Shown here: positions 7,784 to 17,976 of the stretch, piece by piece | How the letters are laid out: every line of letters begins with the position of its first letter | Position numbering within the stretch: the first letter of the stretch is position 1 | NCBI GenBank assembly: GCA_030783905.1 | Contig: JAQAHH010000003.1 | Coordinates: 1 to 64,000, forward strand | DNA from: Bisgaard Taxon 45 | Lineage (GTDB): Bacteria; Pseudomonadota; Gammaproteobacteria; Enterobacterales; Pasteurellaceae | Direction of reading: 5' to 3' | Length of the DNA stretch: 64,000 bases | Notes under the pieces: model-generated | Seen by the model: only the letters and a program-made list of their open reading frames with translations | The model's database searches: none | Told to the model about the DNA's origin: nothing | Position numbers and translations under genes: made by a program

Positions 7784-8884
7784 TTAATACGACTTTAACC
7801 CTAAATAATTAACTATTTCATTGTTTCTTAATTCTCTTTCCTTCTTATTATTAACACCCTCTTTCGCGGCCAACGAATATTCAAGAGAAGGTGAGAAATC
7901 TTCTAATTTAACTCTCAATTCATTTATATCGAAATGAGATATAGAATCTATATTTTTACTTATTACAAGAAATAATGAAAAGAAATTAGCTTTTTTATGC
8001 CAAAATGAGCTTTTCTTTAATTTTAGATCCAAAAATATCTCTGCAGTTTTTTCAAAAGCTATGACTAGTTCATCTTTAAAATTAAAATCATTTGAATAAT
8101 TCTCTGCAAAATCCCAAACGTTTTGATTACGATTATAAATTTCGTTTCCTAGAAAAGTTGTCATTAGATTCAATGTATACATTAAGTTCACTTTTTTAGC
8201 AATTTCATTTTTAGTAAAAATATTGTCATTTGTGATTAGCTTATTGAATTTCTTTACAGAAACGGATTTGAACCATTCTTTCATGTCCTCATTTATATAA
8301 GGATTTTCTCTAATTGAGTTTCCATCATTAATAGAATCTAAGTCTTGTTTATCTAAATCTATTGTTAAATGTTCACTTAAAAACTCTGCTACAATCATAT
8401 ATTCTGATGCGCTAAACTCAGATGCTTTTTTCTCAATTCCTGTTAATGAGTTTGATGTTCTATTTATTCTTTGGAATATTTCTTGCACTTTAGGGTCGTC
8501 ATGAGTAAGGTCTAATTCAATAATAGCAATTTCATATTTATAGAATTGTTCTTTTTCTTTATCTAATAAATCAGAAAAATATTTTCCATCTACAGGAAAT
8601 TTATTATTTAAGAAATCCATAATAGCATTAGTTCTTTGTTGTCCATCAACAACAGATGCTATGCTCATTTGTTTTTCTAAATCAATCTTTCCTTTAGATA
8701 AGAAAATTTGTGGAAAGGGGAATCCCATTAAAATAGTTTGAATAAAATCTCTTTTATGAATTTCTCTCCAAACTAAATTTCTTTGAAAAAATGGATCGGT
8801 AATTAAACGACCATTACGAATATCATTGATATATGTTAATAGCTGTATTGATCGAATCTTATAACTTAACTCATTATAATTCAT
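7784..8884 (-). CDS. DUF262 domain protein (ParB-like / GmrS N-terminal fold)
   Basis: 366 residues. The N-terminal domain has the DUF262 signature: DPFFQRNLVW (about 30-39), a KRDFIQTILMGFPFPQIFL block (44-62) and the nucleotide-binding motif VVDGQQRTNAIMDFL (78-92). DUF262 domains occur in GmrSD-type modification-dependent nucleases and many defence loci, where they bind or hydrolyse nucleotides. No DUF1524 HNH nuclease domain is seen in the C-terminal half, so it is not a complete GmrSD. The start is placed at 8884, which has AAGGAT about 7 bases upstream; the longer frame to 8911 would overlap the upstream gene. Middle gene of the NTase-DUF262-SLATT unit. AT-rich. Confidence 0.8.
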   Translation of the reverse strand: MNYNELSYKIRSIQLLTYINDIRNGRLITDPFFQRNLVWREIHKRDFIQTILMGFPFPQIFLSKGKIDLEKQMSIASVVDGQQRTNAIMDFLNNKFPVDGKYFSDLLDKEKEQFYKYEIAIIELDLTHDDPKVQEIFQRINRTSNSLTGIEKKASEFSASEYMIVAEFLSEHLTIDLDKQDLDSINDGNSIRENPYINEDMKEWFKSVSVKKFNKLITNDNIFTKNEIAKKVNLMYTLNLMTTFLGNEIYNRNQNVWDFAENYSNDFNFKDELVIAFEKTAEIFLDLKLKKSSFWHKKANFFSLFLVISKNIDSISHFDINELRVKLEDFSPSLEYSLAAKEGVNNKKERELRNNEIVNYLGLKSY

Positions 8885-8900
8885 AATATTATCCTTTATT

Positions 8901-9485
8901 TTAAGATACACAGAACTTGCTCAAACCTTCTTCTTGATAAAAGCGAAAGCATTCTTCTGACAAATATACACAGGCAGTAATCTTAGAAAAACAATTATTA
9001 TGTTGTCTAGATAGTTTTTGGAAAAAACTATCCCAATCATTTTTTGTATATCCATTTGGAAAATATAAAGGATGAATCTTCCCCTTAGATATATTTTCCT
9101 TAAACGCTCTTAATTGTTCCTGATTTTTAAATATATGATTTGAACGATAAGAATTAGACTCATCTAAGATACAATTAAGAATTTTATTAAATAAACTAGC
9201 ACTGATGATTGATATATCTAAATCAGAATTTCTATCAAAATCACAATTTCTTTTTAAACTAAATCCTATATGAGCAGAACCAGTAATAAATATATTATTA
9301 AATGGTATATTAAATTTCCTAGTAAGCTCATTATATATGAGATATAACTTATCCCTAGTTTCATCAGATAAAAATACTATTGAAGGATTTACTAAGTATA
9401 AGTTTGTTGCTACAAGCCTAATATTACGCCTATCTTCTTGAACAGTTCTAGTTAGTTTTCGATTTGACTCAATTAATTCTACCAT
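8901..9485 (-). CDS. Nucleotidyltransferase-fold protein (minimal)
   Basis: 194 residues. Contains the Pol-beta-like nucleotidyltransferase signature: a GS motif at 69-70 (FITGSAHIGFSLK) followed by SDLDISII with Asp88 and Asp90, the metal-binding pair. The usual third acidic residue cannot be identified by eye. At 194 residues it is shorter than a canonical CD-NTase. It could make a nucleotide signal, modify RNA or protein as MNT-type enzymes do, or be inactive. The start at 9485 has GGGA about 7 bases upstream. First gene of the cassette, 48 bases after the end of purL on the same strand; 16 bases separate it from the DUF262 gene. Confidence 0.6.
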   Translation of the reverse strand: MVELIESNRKLTRTVQEDRRNIRLVATNLYLVNPSIVFLSDETRDKLYLIYNELTRKFNIPFNNIFITGSAHIGFSLKRNCDFDRNSDLDISIISASLFNKILNCILDESNSYRSNHIFKNQEQLRAFKENISKGKIHPLYFPNGYTKNDWDSFFQKLSRQHNNCFSKITACVYLSEECFRFYQEEGLSKFCVS

Positions 9486-9533
9486 TATATATCCCTAATA
9501 TAGACAATCCCTCTTATCTATATAATCAAACAC

Positions 9534-12500
9534 TTAATCTATTTGTTTTCGTGCACTTCTAAACAATCTCATCCACGCCCCATCTTCACTCCAATCTTCT
9601 GGGTGCCATGAATTGGATACTGTGCGGAATACACGCTCTGGGTGTGGCATCATGATCGCAACACGACCGTCTTGGTTGGACAATGCGGTGATACCTTCTA
9701 CCGAGCCGTTCGGGTTGGCTGGGTAGATTTCTGTTGGGTTGAGGTTGTTGTCGATGTATTGTGCCACGATTAAGTTTTGATCTTTTAACATCTGTAACTG
9801 TTGATCATGTCTAAACTCAACACGCCCTTCACCATGCGACACTGCAATCGGCATATGTGAGCCAGCCATGCCTTGGAACCAAAGTGAATTTGTTTCATTA
9901 ATACGCACTAATGCGGCACGGGCTTCGAAACGCTCTGATTTATTACGCACGAAACGTGGCCAAGCTTCTGTGCCAGGGATAATTTCTGCAAGGTTAGAAA
10001 CCATTTGGCAACCGTTACACACCCCTAAAGTAAGGGTATTTGGATTAGCAAAGAATTCGCTAAATTGATCACGCAACATTGGGTTAAATAGGATCGATTT
10101 TGCCCAACCGCCACCTGCACCTAGCACATCACCATAAGAGAAACCGCCACAAGCTACTAAGGCATTGAACTCTTTTAAGTTGTAGCGAGCGTGATGTAAA
10201 TCGCTCATGTGTACATCAATGGCGTCAAAACCGGCACGATCAAAGGCGGCCGCCATTTCGTAATGGCTGTTTACGCCCTGTTCACGTAAGATCGCAATGC
10301 GTGGTTTTTTACCTGTGGCAATGTAAGGTGCGGCAATATCTTCGTTAATGTCGTAGGTTAAATAAGCGGAGAAACCTTTGTTTTCAGGATCTTTCTTCGC
10401 TGCAAACTCTTGGTCGGCACATTCTGGATTGTCACGTAAACGTTGCATTTGGTGGGTTAATTCTGCCCAGATGCCACGTAGTTCAGAACGTTTTTGGCTG
10501 AATAATAATTTGGTGCCACGAGAAATTTCGATACAATCTTCTGTGGTCACTTCCCCTAACTCTTTGGTCAAATGGATTAAACCATGTTGTGATAAAACAT
10601 CACGCACATAGCTTAAATCGCTCTCACGCACTTGAATCACCGCACCTAATTCTTCGTTGAATAACACCGCAAGATCGTTATCGCCTAATGCACTGATATG
10701 GATCGATAAACCACAGTTACCCGCAAACGCCATTTCGGCAAGGGTGGCAATTAAACCGCCGTCTGAACGGTCGTGGTAGGCTAAGAGTTTTTGCTCTGCC
10801 ACCAAGGCTTGCATCGCATTGAAGAAGTTTTTCAAGCTTTCAACATTCACCACATCGGCAGGGGTATCACCAAGTTGTTTATACACTTGGGCAAGTGCGG
10901 TCGCGCCTAAGCGATTTTTGCCTTCGCCTAAGTCAATTAATAATAAGCGACTGTGTCCTTTGTCGGTGCGTAATTGTGGCGTGACTGTTTTGCGTACATC
11001 TTCCACACGTGCAAAAGCACTAATCACTAAAGATAATGGTGCAGTTACGGTTTTTTGTTCGCCGTTTTCGTGCCAAGTGGTTTTCATTGACATGGAATCT
11101 TTGCCCACAGGAATGGTTAAGCCAAGTTGTGGACAAAGCTCTTCCCCCACCGCTTTCACCGCTTGGTATAAGCCTGCATCTTCCCCTTCGTGACCTGCGG
11201 CAGACATCCAGTTTGCCGATAATTTAATGCGTTTAATATCACCAATGTTAGTGGCAGCAATGTTGGTAATGGATTCTGCCACGGCTAAACGGGCTGAAGC
11301 GGCGAAATCAAGCAATGCCACAGGTGCACGCTCGCCCATAGACATGGCTTCACCGTGATAGCTGTCTAAACTTGCCGTAGTCACCGCGCAGTCTGCCACA
11401 GGGATTTGCCATGGGCCGACCATTTGATCCCGTGCCACCATACCGGTCACAGAACGGTCACCAATAGTAATTAAGAAGGTTTTTTCTGCTACCACAGGTA
11501 AGCGTAACACACGGTGAAACGCTTCTTTTAAGTCAATTTGTGAGTGATCTAAAGCGCTACCTTCTACCGTTTTTGATTTCACATCACGGGTCATTTTTGG
11601 GGTTTTGCCTAATAACACATTCATTGGTAAATCGATTGGGTTGTTGCCGAAATGATCATCGTGTAGGGTTAAATGTTCTTGCTCGGTGGCTTCACCAATC
11701 ACCGCAAAAGGGGCACGTTCACGTTCACAAAGTGCGGTAAATAATTCGAGTTTTTCAGGGGCAACCGCTAGCACATAGCGTTCTTGTGATTCGTTACACC
11801 AAATTTCTAATGGGCTCATGCCACGCTCATCACTTAAGATCTTGCGTAGTTCAAATTTCCCGCCACGGCCACCATCATGCACAAGTTCTGGCATGGCATT
11901 GGATAAACCGCCAGCCCCCACATCATGAATAAAGAGAATCGGGTTATCCTCACCTAACTGCCAGCAACGGTCGATCACTTCTTGGCAACGACGTTCCATT
12001 TCTGGGTTATCCCGTTGTACGGAAGCAAAATCTAAATCTTCTTTTGATTTACCAGAAGTCATGGAAGAAGCTGCTCCCCCACCTAAACCGATGTTCATGG
12101 CAGGTCCGCCTAAAACAATTAGTTTTGCACCGACAGGAATGTCACCTTTTTGTACGTGTTCCGCACGGATATTGCCAATGCCCCCTGCTAACATGATCGG
12201 TTTATGGTAACCACGTACTTCTTCGCCGGCAAAGCTCTTAACTTTTTCTTCATAAGTACGGAAATAACCTAATAACGCAGGGCGACCAAATTCATTGTTA
12301 AATGCCGCACCACCTAAAGGTCCTTCGATCATAATATCAAGTGCAGAAGCAATGCGATTCGGTTTAGACAGTGGATTTTCCCAAGGTTGTTCAAAGCCTG
12401 GGATCACTAAGTTAGATACGGAGAAGCCCACTAAACCTGCTTTAGGTTTCGCCCCACGCCCTGTTGCGCCCTCATCACGGATCTCACCGCCCGAGCCGGT

Positions 12501-13427
12501 TGCCGCACCTGGGAAAGGCGAAATCGCAGTTGGGTGGTTGTGGGTTTCCACTTTCATTAAGATATGTGCATCTTCATTGTGGTAGCGATACTGCCCATCT
12601 TGATCGGGGAAAAAGCGTCCAATTTTTGATCCCTCCATCACTGCCGCGTTATCTTTATAGGCTGAAAGTACGTGATCTGGGGTTTTCTCAAAGGTATTTT
12701 TAATCATTTTAAACAAGGATTTTTCTTGTTTTTCGCCATCAATGATCCAGTCCGCATTAAAAATTTTATGACGGCAATGTTCAGAGTTTGCTTGGGCGAA
12801 CATATACAGTTCGATGTCATTTGGGTTGCGACCTAGTGCGGTGAAATTTTCCACTAAATAATCAATTTCATCTTCTGCCAAAGCCAGACCTAATTCCACA
12901 TTCGCACTTTCTAATGCTTGACGACCACCTGTTAAAATATCCACGGTGGTGAACGGTTTCGGAGCTTGTTGATCAAACAACACTTTTGCTTCTTCAGGGG
13001 TGTGAATAATGTCCTCTAACATTCTGTCATGAATGTGGGAAAGTAGGTTTTGTTGTTCCTCGGTGGATAAAGTGCGGTCAAATTCAAAATAAAAAGCAAG
13101 ACCACGCTCTAATCGATTCACTTTGTTTAAGCCACAGTTATGTGCAATATCGGTTGCTTTCGATGACCATGATGAGATAGTGCCAATACGAGGGATCACG
13201 ATAAAACATTTTCCAACTGGCTCATGTTCTGCAAGGGTGGGACCATAGTGTAATAGTTGGTCTAATTTTACCGTTTCATCTTCGGTTAACGTCTCAGATA
13301 AATCAGCAAAATGAATGTATTCCGCATAACAGGTGTTGACGGGAAGATTGGCTTTTTGGAAGCGCACAGCAAGTTGATTTAAACGAAATTCAGACAGTGC
13401 AGGAGAACCACGAAAAATTTGTAACAT
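9534..13427 (-). CDS. purL: Phosphoribosylformylglycinamidine synthase
   Basis: 1297 residues, the length of the large single-chain PurL of gamma-proteobacteria. It converts FGAR, glutamine and ATP to FGAM in purine synthesis. The N-terminal part has [14 protein letters not shown]. The synthetase core shows [32 protein letters not shown] and [20 protein letters not shown]. The C-terminal glutamine amidotransferase domain has the catalytic Cys in GVCNGCQM and the His in [11 protein letters not shown] PurR operator lies about 70 bases upstream (13498-13513). A dead copy of its last ~50 codons lies at 2824-2990, and the accessory cassette begins directly downstream of its stop. Confidence 0.98.
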   Translation of the reverse strand: MLQIFRGSPALSEFRLNQLAVRFQKANLPVNTCYAEYIHFADLSETLTEDETVKLDQLLHYGPTLAEHEPVGKCFIVIPRIGTISSWSSKATDIAHNCGLNKVNRLERGLAFYFEFDRTLSTEEQQNLLSHIHDRMLEDIIHTPEEAKVLFDQQAPKPFTTVDILTGGRQALESANVELGLALAEDEIDYLVENFTALGRNPNDIELYMFAQANSEHCRHKIFNADWIIDGEKQEKSLFKMIKNTFEKTPDHVLSAYKDNAAVMEGSKIGRFFPDQDGQYRYHNEDAHILMKVETHNHPTAISPFPGAATGSGGEIRDEGATGRGAKPKAGLVGFSVSNLVIPGFEQPWENPLSKPNRIASALDIMIEGPLGGAAFNNEFGRPALLGYFRTYEEKVKSFAGEEVRGYHKPIMLAGGIGNIRAEHVQKGDIPVGAKLIVLGGPAMNIGLGGGAASSMTSGKSKEDLDFASVQRDNPEMERRCQEVIDRCWQLGEDNPILFIHDVGAGGLSNAMPELVHDGGRGGKFELRKILSDERGMSPLEIWCNESQERYVLAVAPEKLELFTALCERERAPFAVIGEATEQEHLTLHDDHFGNNPIDLPMNVLLGKTPKMTRDVKSKTVEGSALDHSQIDLKEAFHRVLRLPVVAEKTFLITIGDRSVTGMVARDQMVGPWQIPVADCAVTTASLDSYHGEAMSMGERAPVALLDFAASARLAVAESITNIAATNIGDIKRIKLSANWMSAAGHEGEDAGLYQAVKAVGEELCPQLGLTIPVGKDSMSMKTTWHENGEQKTVTAPLSLVISAFARVEDVRKTVTPQLRTDKGHSRLLLIDLGEGKNRLGATALAQVYKQLGDTPADVVNVESLKNFFNAMQALVAEQKLLAYHDRSDGGLIATLAEMAFAGNCGLSIHISALGDNDLAVLFNEELGAVIQVRESDLSYVRDVLSQHGLIHLTKELGEVTTEDCIEISRGTKLLFSQKRSELRGIWAELTHQMQRLRDNPECADQEFAAKKDPENKGFSAYLTYDINEDIAAPYIATGKKPRIAILREQGVNSHYEMAAAFDRAGFDAIDVHMSDLHHARYNLKEFNALVACGGFSYGDVLGAGGGWAKSILFNPMLRDQFSEFFANPNTLTLGVCNGCQMVSNLAEIIPGTEAWPRFVRNKSERFEARAALVRINETNSLWFQGMAGSHMPIAVSHGEGRVEFRHDQQLQMLKDQNLIVAQYIDNNLNPTEIYPANPNGSVEGITALSNQDGRVAIMMPHPERVFRTVSNSWHPEDWSEDGAWMRLFRSARKQID

Positions 13428-13497
13428 AGGATGAGCCCTGTTTAGTTAAATAATTAAAACGAAAAAACGGGGCTATTATAAAGGGAAATCAGAAAAA

Positions 13498-13513
13498 ACG
13501 AAAACGTTTGCGT
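13498..13513. promoter_or_regulatory. PurR operator upstream of purL
   Basis: ACGAAAACGTTTGCGT, whose reverse complement is ACGCAAACGTTTTCGT, the PurR consensus with no mismatch. It lies 71 bases upstream of the purL start, so purL is probably repressed when hypoxanthine or guanine is plentiful. Confidence 0.85.
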
Positions 13514-13579
13514 AAGATATTTACACTTCGATTTTTTTGCCATCCGATCAGATAAAAATCATGTTGTTGTACAAGAAAA

Positions 13580-13613
13580 AAATAAAAATTAAAAAGGCGA
13601 ACCTAAGTCCGCC
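13580..13613 (-). terminator. Rho-independent terminator of dusB-fis
   Basis: On the minus strand GGCGGAC-TTAG-GTTCGCC forms a 7-bp stem (one G-U) followed by TTTTTAATTTTTATTTTT. It is placed 40 bases after the fis stop. Confidence 0.85.
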
Positions 13614-13652
13614 CTTCTATAACCAAATGAGTTTAAATACTACAATGGCCCG

Positions 13653-13952
13653 TTAACCCATACCGTACTTTTTTAATTTCTTACGTAAAGTGCCACGGTT
13701 AATCCCTAACATTGTCGCTGCACGAGTTTGATTTCCACGTGTATATTGCATCACCATATCTAACATAGGATGCTCAACTTCCGCCAAGACCAATTCATAA
13801 AGCTCATTGACATCTTGGCCATCTAACTGCGACAAATAATTTCTCAATGCTTGTTTCACAGAATCACGCAATGGTTTATTTGTGACTTGAGATTGTGAAT
13901 TTAACACTGATACAGTTAGTGCATCAGCAGGATTACGTTGTTGTTCTAACAT
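13653..13952 (-). CDS. fis: DNA-binding protein Fis
   Basis: 99 residues, normal for Fis. The C-terminal helix-turn-helix is the family signature ([20 protein letters not shown]). The preceding dimerisation helices ([33 protein letters not shown]) are intact. It is a nucleoid-associated protein that bends DNA and activates rRNA and tRNA promoters in fast growth. Its start overlaps the end of dusB by 20 bases, the usual dusB-fis operon; a terminator follows. Confidence 0.97.
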   Translation of the reverse strand: MLEQQRNPADALTVSVLNSQSQVTNKPLRDSVKQALRNYLSQLDGQDVNELYELVLAEVEHPMLDMVMQYTRGNQTRAATMLGINRGTLRKKLKKYGMG

Positions 13953-14937
13953 TTTTTTCTTTATCCATCAGAATCAAATTAAAAAAATCTTCTAAAGCAA
14001 TTAATTGTTCTTTGGGATCAGTAATTGCATTAAAAGCCTGTCTAAAAACGGGATTAGGTTGGATTCCCTGTAAATACCAAGCAACGTGTTTACGTGCAAT
14101 ACGACATCCTTTCTCCGCACCATAAAATTGATGTAGTTCTTGGATATGCTGTAAAATCACATTACATTTCTCGTTTAAACTTGGCTCTAAAACAATCGAG
14201 TTTTTTTCAATTAAGCTATCCATCACTCGGAAAAGCCACGGATTACCTAACGAACCACGCCCGATCATGATTGCATCTGCGTTGGTATAATCAAGAACAT
14301 ACTTTGCCTTTTCAGCAGATGTAATATCGCCATTGGCAATAATCGGAATAGAAACGTGTTCTTTGACCGCCTTGATATTGTCATATTCAGCCGCCCCCTC
14401 AAACATACAACTCCTTGTGCGTCCGTGGATGGTCAGTGCTTGAATACCACATTGCTCTGCAATTTTAGCGATGTCTAAACAATTTCGGTTGTCTTTATCC
14501 CAGCCAGTTCTTATCTTTAATGTTACTGGTACAGCAACAGATTTAACAACTTTATTTAGAATTTGTTTGACCAAATCAGGATATTGTAATAGCGCAGAGC
14601 CCGCCATTTTACGATTCACTTTTTTGGCTGGGCAGCCCATATTGATATCAATAATTTCTGCCCCATATTCTACATTGATCTGAGCAGCTTTCGCCATCTC
14701 ATCGGGATCACAACCCGCTATTTGCACAGCATTAATTCCTGCTTCTTGATGATGAGCCAAGCGCAGTTTCGATTTTTCGGTATGCCAGACTTGCGGATTC
14801 GTTGACATCATTTCAGAAAAAGTTAAACCTGCCCCATAATGAGTGCAGATTCGCCGAAATGGTTGGTCAGTGATGCCAGCCATAGGAGCAAGAAAAATGC
14901 GATTTTTAAGCTGATAAGAACCTATCCGCACTGTCAT
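13933..14937 (-). CDS. dusB: tRNA-dihydrouridine synthase B
   Basis: 334 residues. An FMN-dependent TIM-barrel enzyme that reduces uridines in the tRNA D-loop. Visible motifs: [17 protein letters not shown] at the N-terminus, [20 protein letters not shown] with the catalytic Cys, [17 protein letters not shown] and [14 protein letters not shown]. The start at 14937 is chosen because AAAGGAG lies 3 to 4 bases upstream and the product then begins [10 protein letters not shown], matching the family; an ATG at 14955 in frame lacks such a site. It is the first gene of the dusB-fis operon. Confidence 0.96.
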   Translation of the reverse strand: MTVRIGSYQLKNRIFLAPMAGITDQPFRRICTHYGAGLTFSEMMSTNPQVWHTEKSKLRLAHHQEAGINAVQIAGCDPDEMAKAAQINVEYGAEIIDINMGCPAKKVNRKMAGSALLQYPDLVKQILNKVVKSVAVPVTLKIRTGWDKDNRNCLDIAKIAEQCGIQALTIHGRTRSCMFEGAAEYDNIKAVKEHVSIPIIANGDITSAEKAKYVLDYTNADAIMIGRGSLGNPWLFRVMDSLIEKNSIVLEPSLNEKCNVILQHIQELHQFYGAEKGCRIARKHVAWYLQGIQPNPVFRQAFNAITDPKEQLIALEDFFNLILMDKEKNVRTTT

Positions 14938-15083
14938 TACTCCTTTAACATCCAAATCCTATTTTTATCGGTTAAACATACCCTGACCGATAAGGGACGC
15001 TATAATACGCACTTTTATTCCATTTGGAAAGCATATTTTGTACACACAACATACTTTTTGGATATTCTTTGATTTACATTAAG

Positions 15084-15099
15084 AACGCAAACGTTTTCC
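15084..15099. promoter_or_regulatory. PurR-like box upstream of dusB-fis
   Basis: ACGCAAACGTTTTCCC matches 14 of 16 bases of the PurR consensus. It lies about 150 bases upstream of dusB, in the 260-base gap that must hold the dusB-fis promoter. PurR control of dusB-fis is not something I know to be established, so the functional claim is inference. Confidence 0.4.
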
Positions 15100-15196
15100 C
15101 GTTTAAAATGTCAGCAAAGATGGTTTGTTTACCATTCAATAAAACCACTTATTATTAATAAAAATTATTCTTATTTTTCTCAACATCGCCAAACAA

Positions 15197-16078
15197 TCAT
15201 TTTATTTTTCCCGTAATACGACACCATTCTTCACGTTCTTCCACGGGTTCAAGGACAAAAGATTGCGCGTAGGCATCACAAACGGACGATGCTTGCGTGG
15301 CTAAAATGCCTGATAGCCCTAGAACACCATTTGGTTTCACTAATTGGCTAATCACCGGATAAAGTTCTTTTAATGGTCCTGCAAGGATATTGGCTACCAC
15401 CACATCTGCTTTTAGATCAATCGGCTTATCTTCAGACAAGAATAATTGCAGCCTGTCGGCTACGCCATTTTGTTCCGCGTTATTACGGCTCGCTAAAATC
15501 GCTTGTGGATCGATATCAATCCCCACCGCACTTTTCGCCCCTAGTTTTAAGGCGGCAATGGCTAAAATACCGGAACCACAACCAAAATCGATCACTGTTT
15601 TCCCCTGTAAATCAAGGCTATCTAACCATTCCAAACATAATGCCGTGGTTGGATGGGTTCCTGTTCCAAACGCTAAGCCAGGATCGAGCATCACATTGGT
15701 AGCGTTTTCATCTGGCACCTCACGCCAACTTGGACAAATCCATAAGCGTTTGCCAAAGCGCATAGGGTGGAAGTTATCCATCCATGCTCTTTCCCAGTCT
15801 TTATCTTCGATTTGTTCAATTTTATAAGCTGAATTTTCAACAAGATATTGGGCTTGTTTAAGTAAATCTACAATCTGTTGCATATCCGTTTCTGCATCAA
15901 AGAGCGCCACCACGTCCGTATTCCCCCACAAGCGCGTTTCCCCTGGAAGCGGTTCAAAAATAGGGGTATCTTGGCTATCCATAAACGTCACTGACACTGC
16001 GCCAATTTCGGCTAAGTAATCACTCATTTGCTCTGCTTGTGTATTGGTACTATTAATACGAATTTGGATCCAAGCCAT
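15197..16078 (-). CDS. prmA: Ribosomal protein L11 methyltransferase
   Basis: 293 residues. SAM-dependent enzyme that trimethylates ribosomal protein L11. The N-terminal substrate-binding domain begins MAWIQIRI; a linker leads to the Rossmann domain with [19 protein letters not shown], the SAM-binding [20 protein letters not shown] and [12 protein letters not shown]. The start at 16078 is chosen by the GAGG 9 bases upstream and by family length; a TTG two codons earlier is possible. It follows panF on the same strand after a terminator. Confidence 0.97.
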   Translation of the reverse strand: MAWIQIRINSTNTQAEQMSDYLAEIGAVSVTFMDSQDTPIFEPLPGETRLWGNTDVVALFDAETDMQQIVDLLKQAQYLVENSAYKIEQIEDKDWERAWMDNFHPMRFGKRLWICPSWREVPDENATNVMLDPGLAFGTGTHPTTALCLEWLDSLDLQGKTVIDFGCGSGILAIAALKLGAKSAVGIDIDPQAILASRNNAEQNGVADRLQLFLSEDKPIDLKADVVVANILAGPLKELYPVISQLVKPNGVLGLSGILATQASSVCDAYAQSFVLEPVEEREEWCRITGKIK

Positions 16079-16171
16079 AATCAATTTTCCTCAATTTGTT
16101 AATGAAATAATAACACGGCGCCTATTGTATCGCGTCATGGCATATTGTTGCAGATTTTTACGCAAAATAAT

Positions 16172-16196
16172 GAGGGCAGACACTCGGTCTGCCCTC
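16172..16196 (-). terminator. Terminator after panF
   Basis: GAGGGCAGAC-ACTCG-GTCTGCCCTC is a perfect 10-bp stem with a 5-base loop. On the minus strand it is followed by a T-rich stretch (ATTATTTTG). It lies between the panF stop and the prmA start. Confidence 0.75.
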
Positions 16197-16224
16197 AAAT
16201 CAGGTGATCATAGAATACCACTGA

Positions 16225-17655
16225 TTATTTCATCTTATGTTCTCCATATTGGTTACCGATCAGAAAAGCGATCAAACCAAAAAATAACGCTGGCACAATG
16301 GCGTGGAAGTCCAACAACTTAATTGATGCCGCAGTTAAGGTAACATAAGACCCCAAGCCGACAATCATTGAACAAACTGCGCCATACGCATTGGCTTTCT
16401 TCCAATATAAGCCCAGCAACATCACCCATAAGAAGGTTGTTTCTAATCCCCCTAAAGCAAATAAGTTTAACCAAATCAGCATATCTGGCGGATTTAATGT
16501 CGCAACCGTGACTAAAATCGTCATCAATAAAGTGGCAACAGTCGATAGAATTTTAACGCGTCTCTCGTTACGAATTTGCTCAGGTTTAAAACGTAAATAC
16601 AAATCTTTAATTAAGGTCGAGGAAGCTTGAATAAGCATCGAGTCAATAGACGACATAATAGCGGCCATCGGGGCGGCTAAGAAAATCCCGGCCACGACCG
16701 GTGGAAGCACTTGAATCATCAAGGTTGGAATAATTTTATCGGTAACCGATAACTCTGGCACGACCGCTCGTCCTAATGCACCGGCTAAATGCATCCCCAA
16801 CATTAATAACGCAATCACTACCGTACCAATCACAATCCCACTATGTAATGCTTTACTGTTTTTATATGACATCGCGCGAATAACGGTGTGTGGTAGCCCT
16901 AATAAGCCAAAACAGACTAACACCCAGAAAGAGGCCATAAAGGTAAAATCAAGTGGTCTTGCTTCAATGCCATAAGGCGTAATCAAGCGAGGATCAATGG
17001 TTTCTAAAGTGTCAATGATTTGACTGACACCGCCACCCGCATAAATCACACCAAATAATAGCAAGAATGTCCCAATCATCATGATAAGACCTTGAATGGT
17101 ATCGGTGAGCACAACGGCTCTAAAGCCACCAATAAACGTATAGATCCCAACCGTTGAGGCAAAAATTAACACAGAAAGACGGTAGTCAATATTGAGAGTG
17201 GTTTCCAATAAACGGCCAACGCCAATAAATTGTACGGCCATCATAATAAAGAAAGAAAAGAGTAAGGATAAACTGGCTAATAAGACAATAGTTGGACTTT
17301 TATAGCGAGAAAATAAAATGTCGTTGATCGTGAGGCTGTTATGCTCTCTTGCCCACATGGCAAATTTTTTCCCCAACACGCCAAGTGTAAAAAGTACCAC
17401 AGGGACTTGAATCATTGCTAATAAAACCCAGCCTAAGCCGAATTTATACGCTGCACCCGGTCCACCAATAAATGAGCTCGCGCCAACATAAGTCGCTGCC
17501 GTCGTCATCGCTAAGACAAAACCAGACATCGAGCGATTACCGACGTAATATTCACTTAAAAAGCTCCCTTTTTGTCTTTTTGCATAAGCATAATAAGCAA
17601 CAGCAAACACAAAACATAAATATAGGAATAAAGGAATAAGGATACTATAGTTCAT
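16225..17655 (-). CDS. panF: Sodium/pantothenate symporter
   Basis: 476 residues with about 12 to 13 transmembrane segments. It is a member of the SSS sodium:solute symporter family. Characteristic blocks include SEYYVGNRSMSGFVLAMTTA, ATYVGASSFIGGPGAAYKFG, FIGGFRAVVLTDTIQG and AAIMSSIDSMLIQASS. It imports pantothenate for coenzyme A synthesis. The start overlaps the end of the small yhdT gene by 11 bases and has GAGG inside that gene, which points to translational coupling. The yhdT-panF-prmA order is the usual one in gamma-proteobacteria. Confidence 0.95.
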   Translation of the reverse strand: MNYSILIPLFLYLCFVFAVAYYAYAKRQKGSFLSEYYVGNRSMSGFVLAMTTAATYVGASSFIGGPGAAYKFGLGWVLLAMIQVPVVLFTLGVLGKKFAMWAREHNSLTINDILFSRYKSPTIVLLASLSLLFSFFIMMAVQFIGVGRLLETTLNIDYRLSVLIFASTVGIYTFIGGFRAVVLTDTIQGLIMMIGTFLLLFGVIYAGGGVSQIIDTLETIDPRLITPYGIEARPLDFTFMASFWVLVCFGLLGLPHTVIRAMSYKNSKALHSGIVIGTVVIALLMLGMHLAGALGRAVVPELSVTDKIIPTLMIQVLPPVVAGIFLAAPMAAIMSSIDSMLIQASSTLIKDLYLRFKPEQIRNERRVKILSTVATLLMTILVTVATLNPPDMLIWLNLFALGGLETTFLWVMLLGLYWKKANAYGAVCSMIVGLGSYVTLTAASIKLLDFHAIVPALFFGLIAFLIGNQYGEHKMK

Positions 17656-17896
17656 CTTTGCCGTCCTCTAACTCGATATCACAAAAAATCAATTTAATAC
17701 AAATATAAATAATAGCGGTAAAGAGGATTGGCAAATAAAAACAGGAAAACTCGAACCAAAGTGGGAAGTCAAACAATCCTTTTGTATTTGGTAATCCATA
17801 GGCAAAAACACACCAACCAACCATATATAAAATGGTCAACCCAAACGCCCATAGCGCTTCCTTTGTTGCTTGCTTATAGCGGGAATTAAGATTCAT
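17645..17896 (-). CDS. yhdT: YhdT-family small membrane protein (DUF997)
   Basis: 83 residues with two transmembrane segments (about 14-33 and 46-67). It fits the YhdT family, always found just upstream of panF; its role is unknown, perhaps assembly or modulation of the symporter. The start at 17896 has AAGGAAC about 7 bases upstream; the longer frame to 17944 has no comparable site and lacks family support. Confidence 0.85.
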   Translation of the reverse strand: MNLNSRYKQATKEALWAFGLTILYMVGWCVFAYGLPNTKGLFDFPLWFEFSCFYLPILFTAIIYICIKLIFCDIELEDGKDEL

Positions 17897-17976
17897 TTTA
17901 TAAGTTCCTTGTGAAACAGATATAAGAAAAGTGGATAAATCCACTTTTGTCGTTGTTGTTAAGTGACTGATTTTAA

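Noticed and set aside
7784-8884. DUF262 gene as a complete GmrSD type IV restriction enzyme
   Set aside because: The C-terminal half shows no HNH/DUF1524 nuclease motif, and the genes beside it are not GmrD-like.
9868-12703. Several plus-strand open frames of 60 to 120 codons opposite purL
   Set aside because: They are shadows of a strongly conserved gene, without ribosome sites or recognisable domains.
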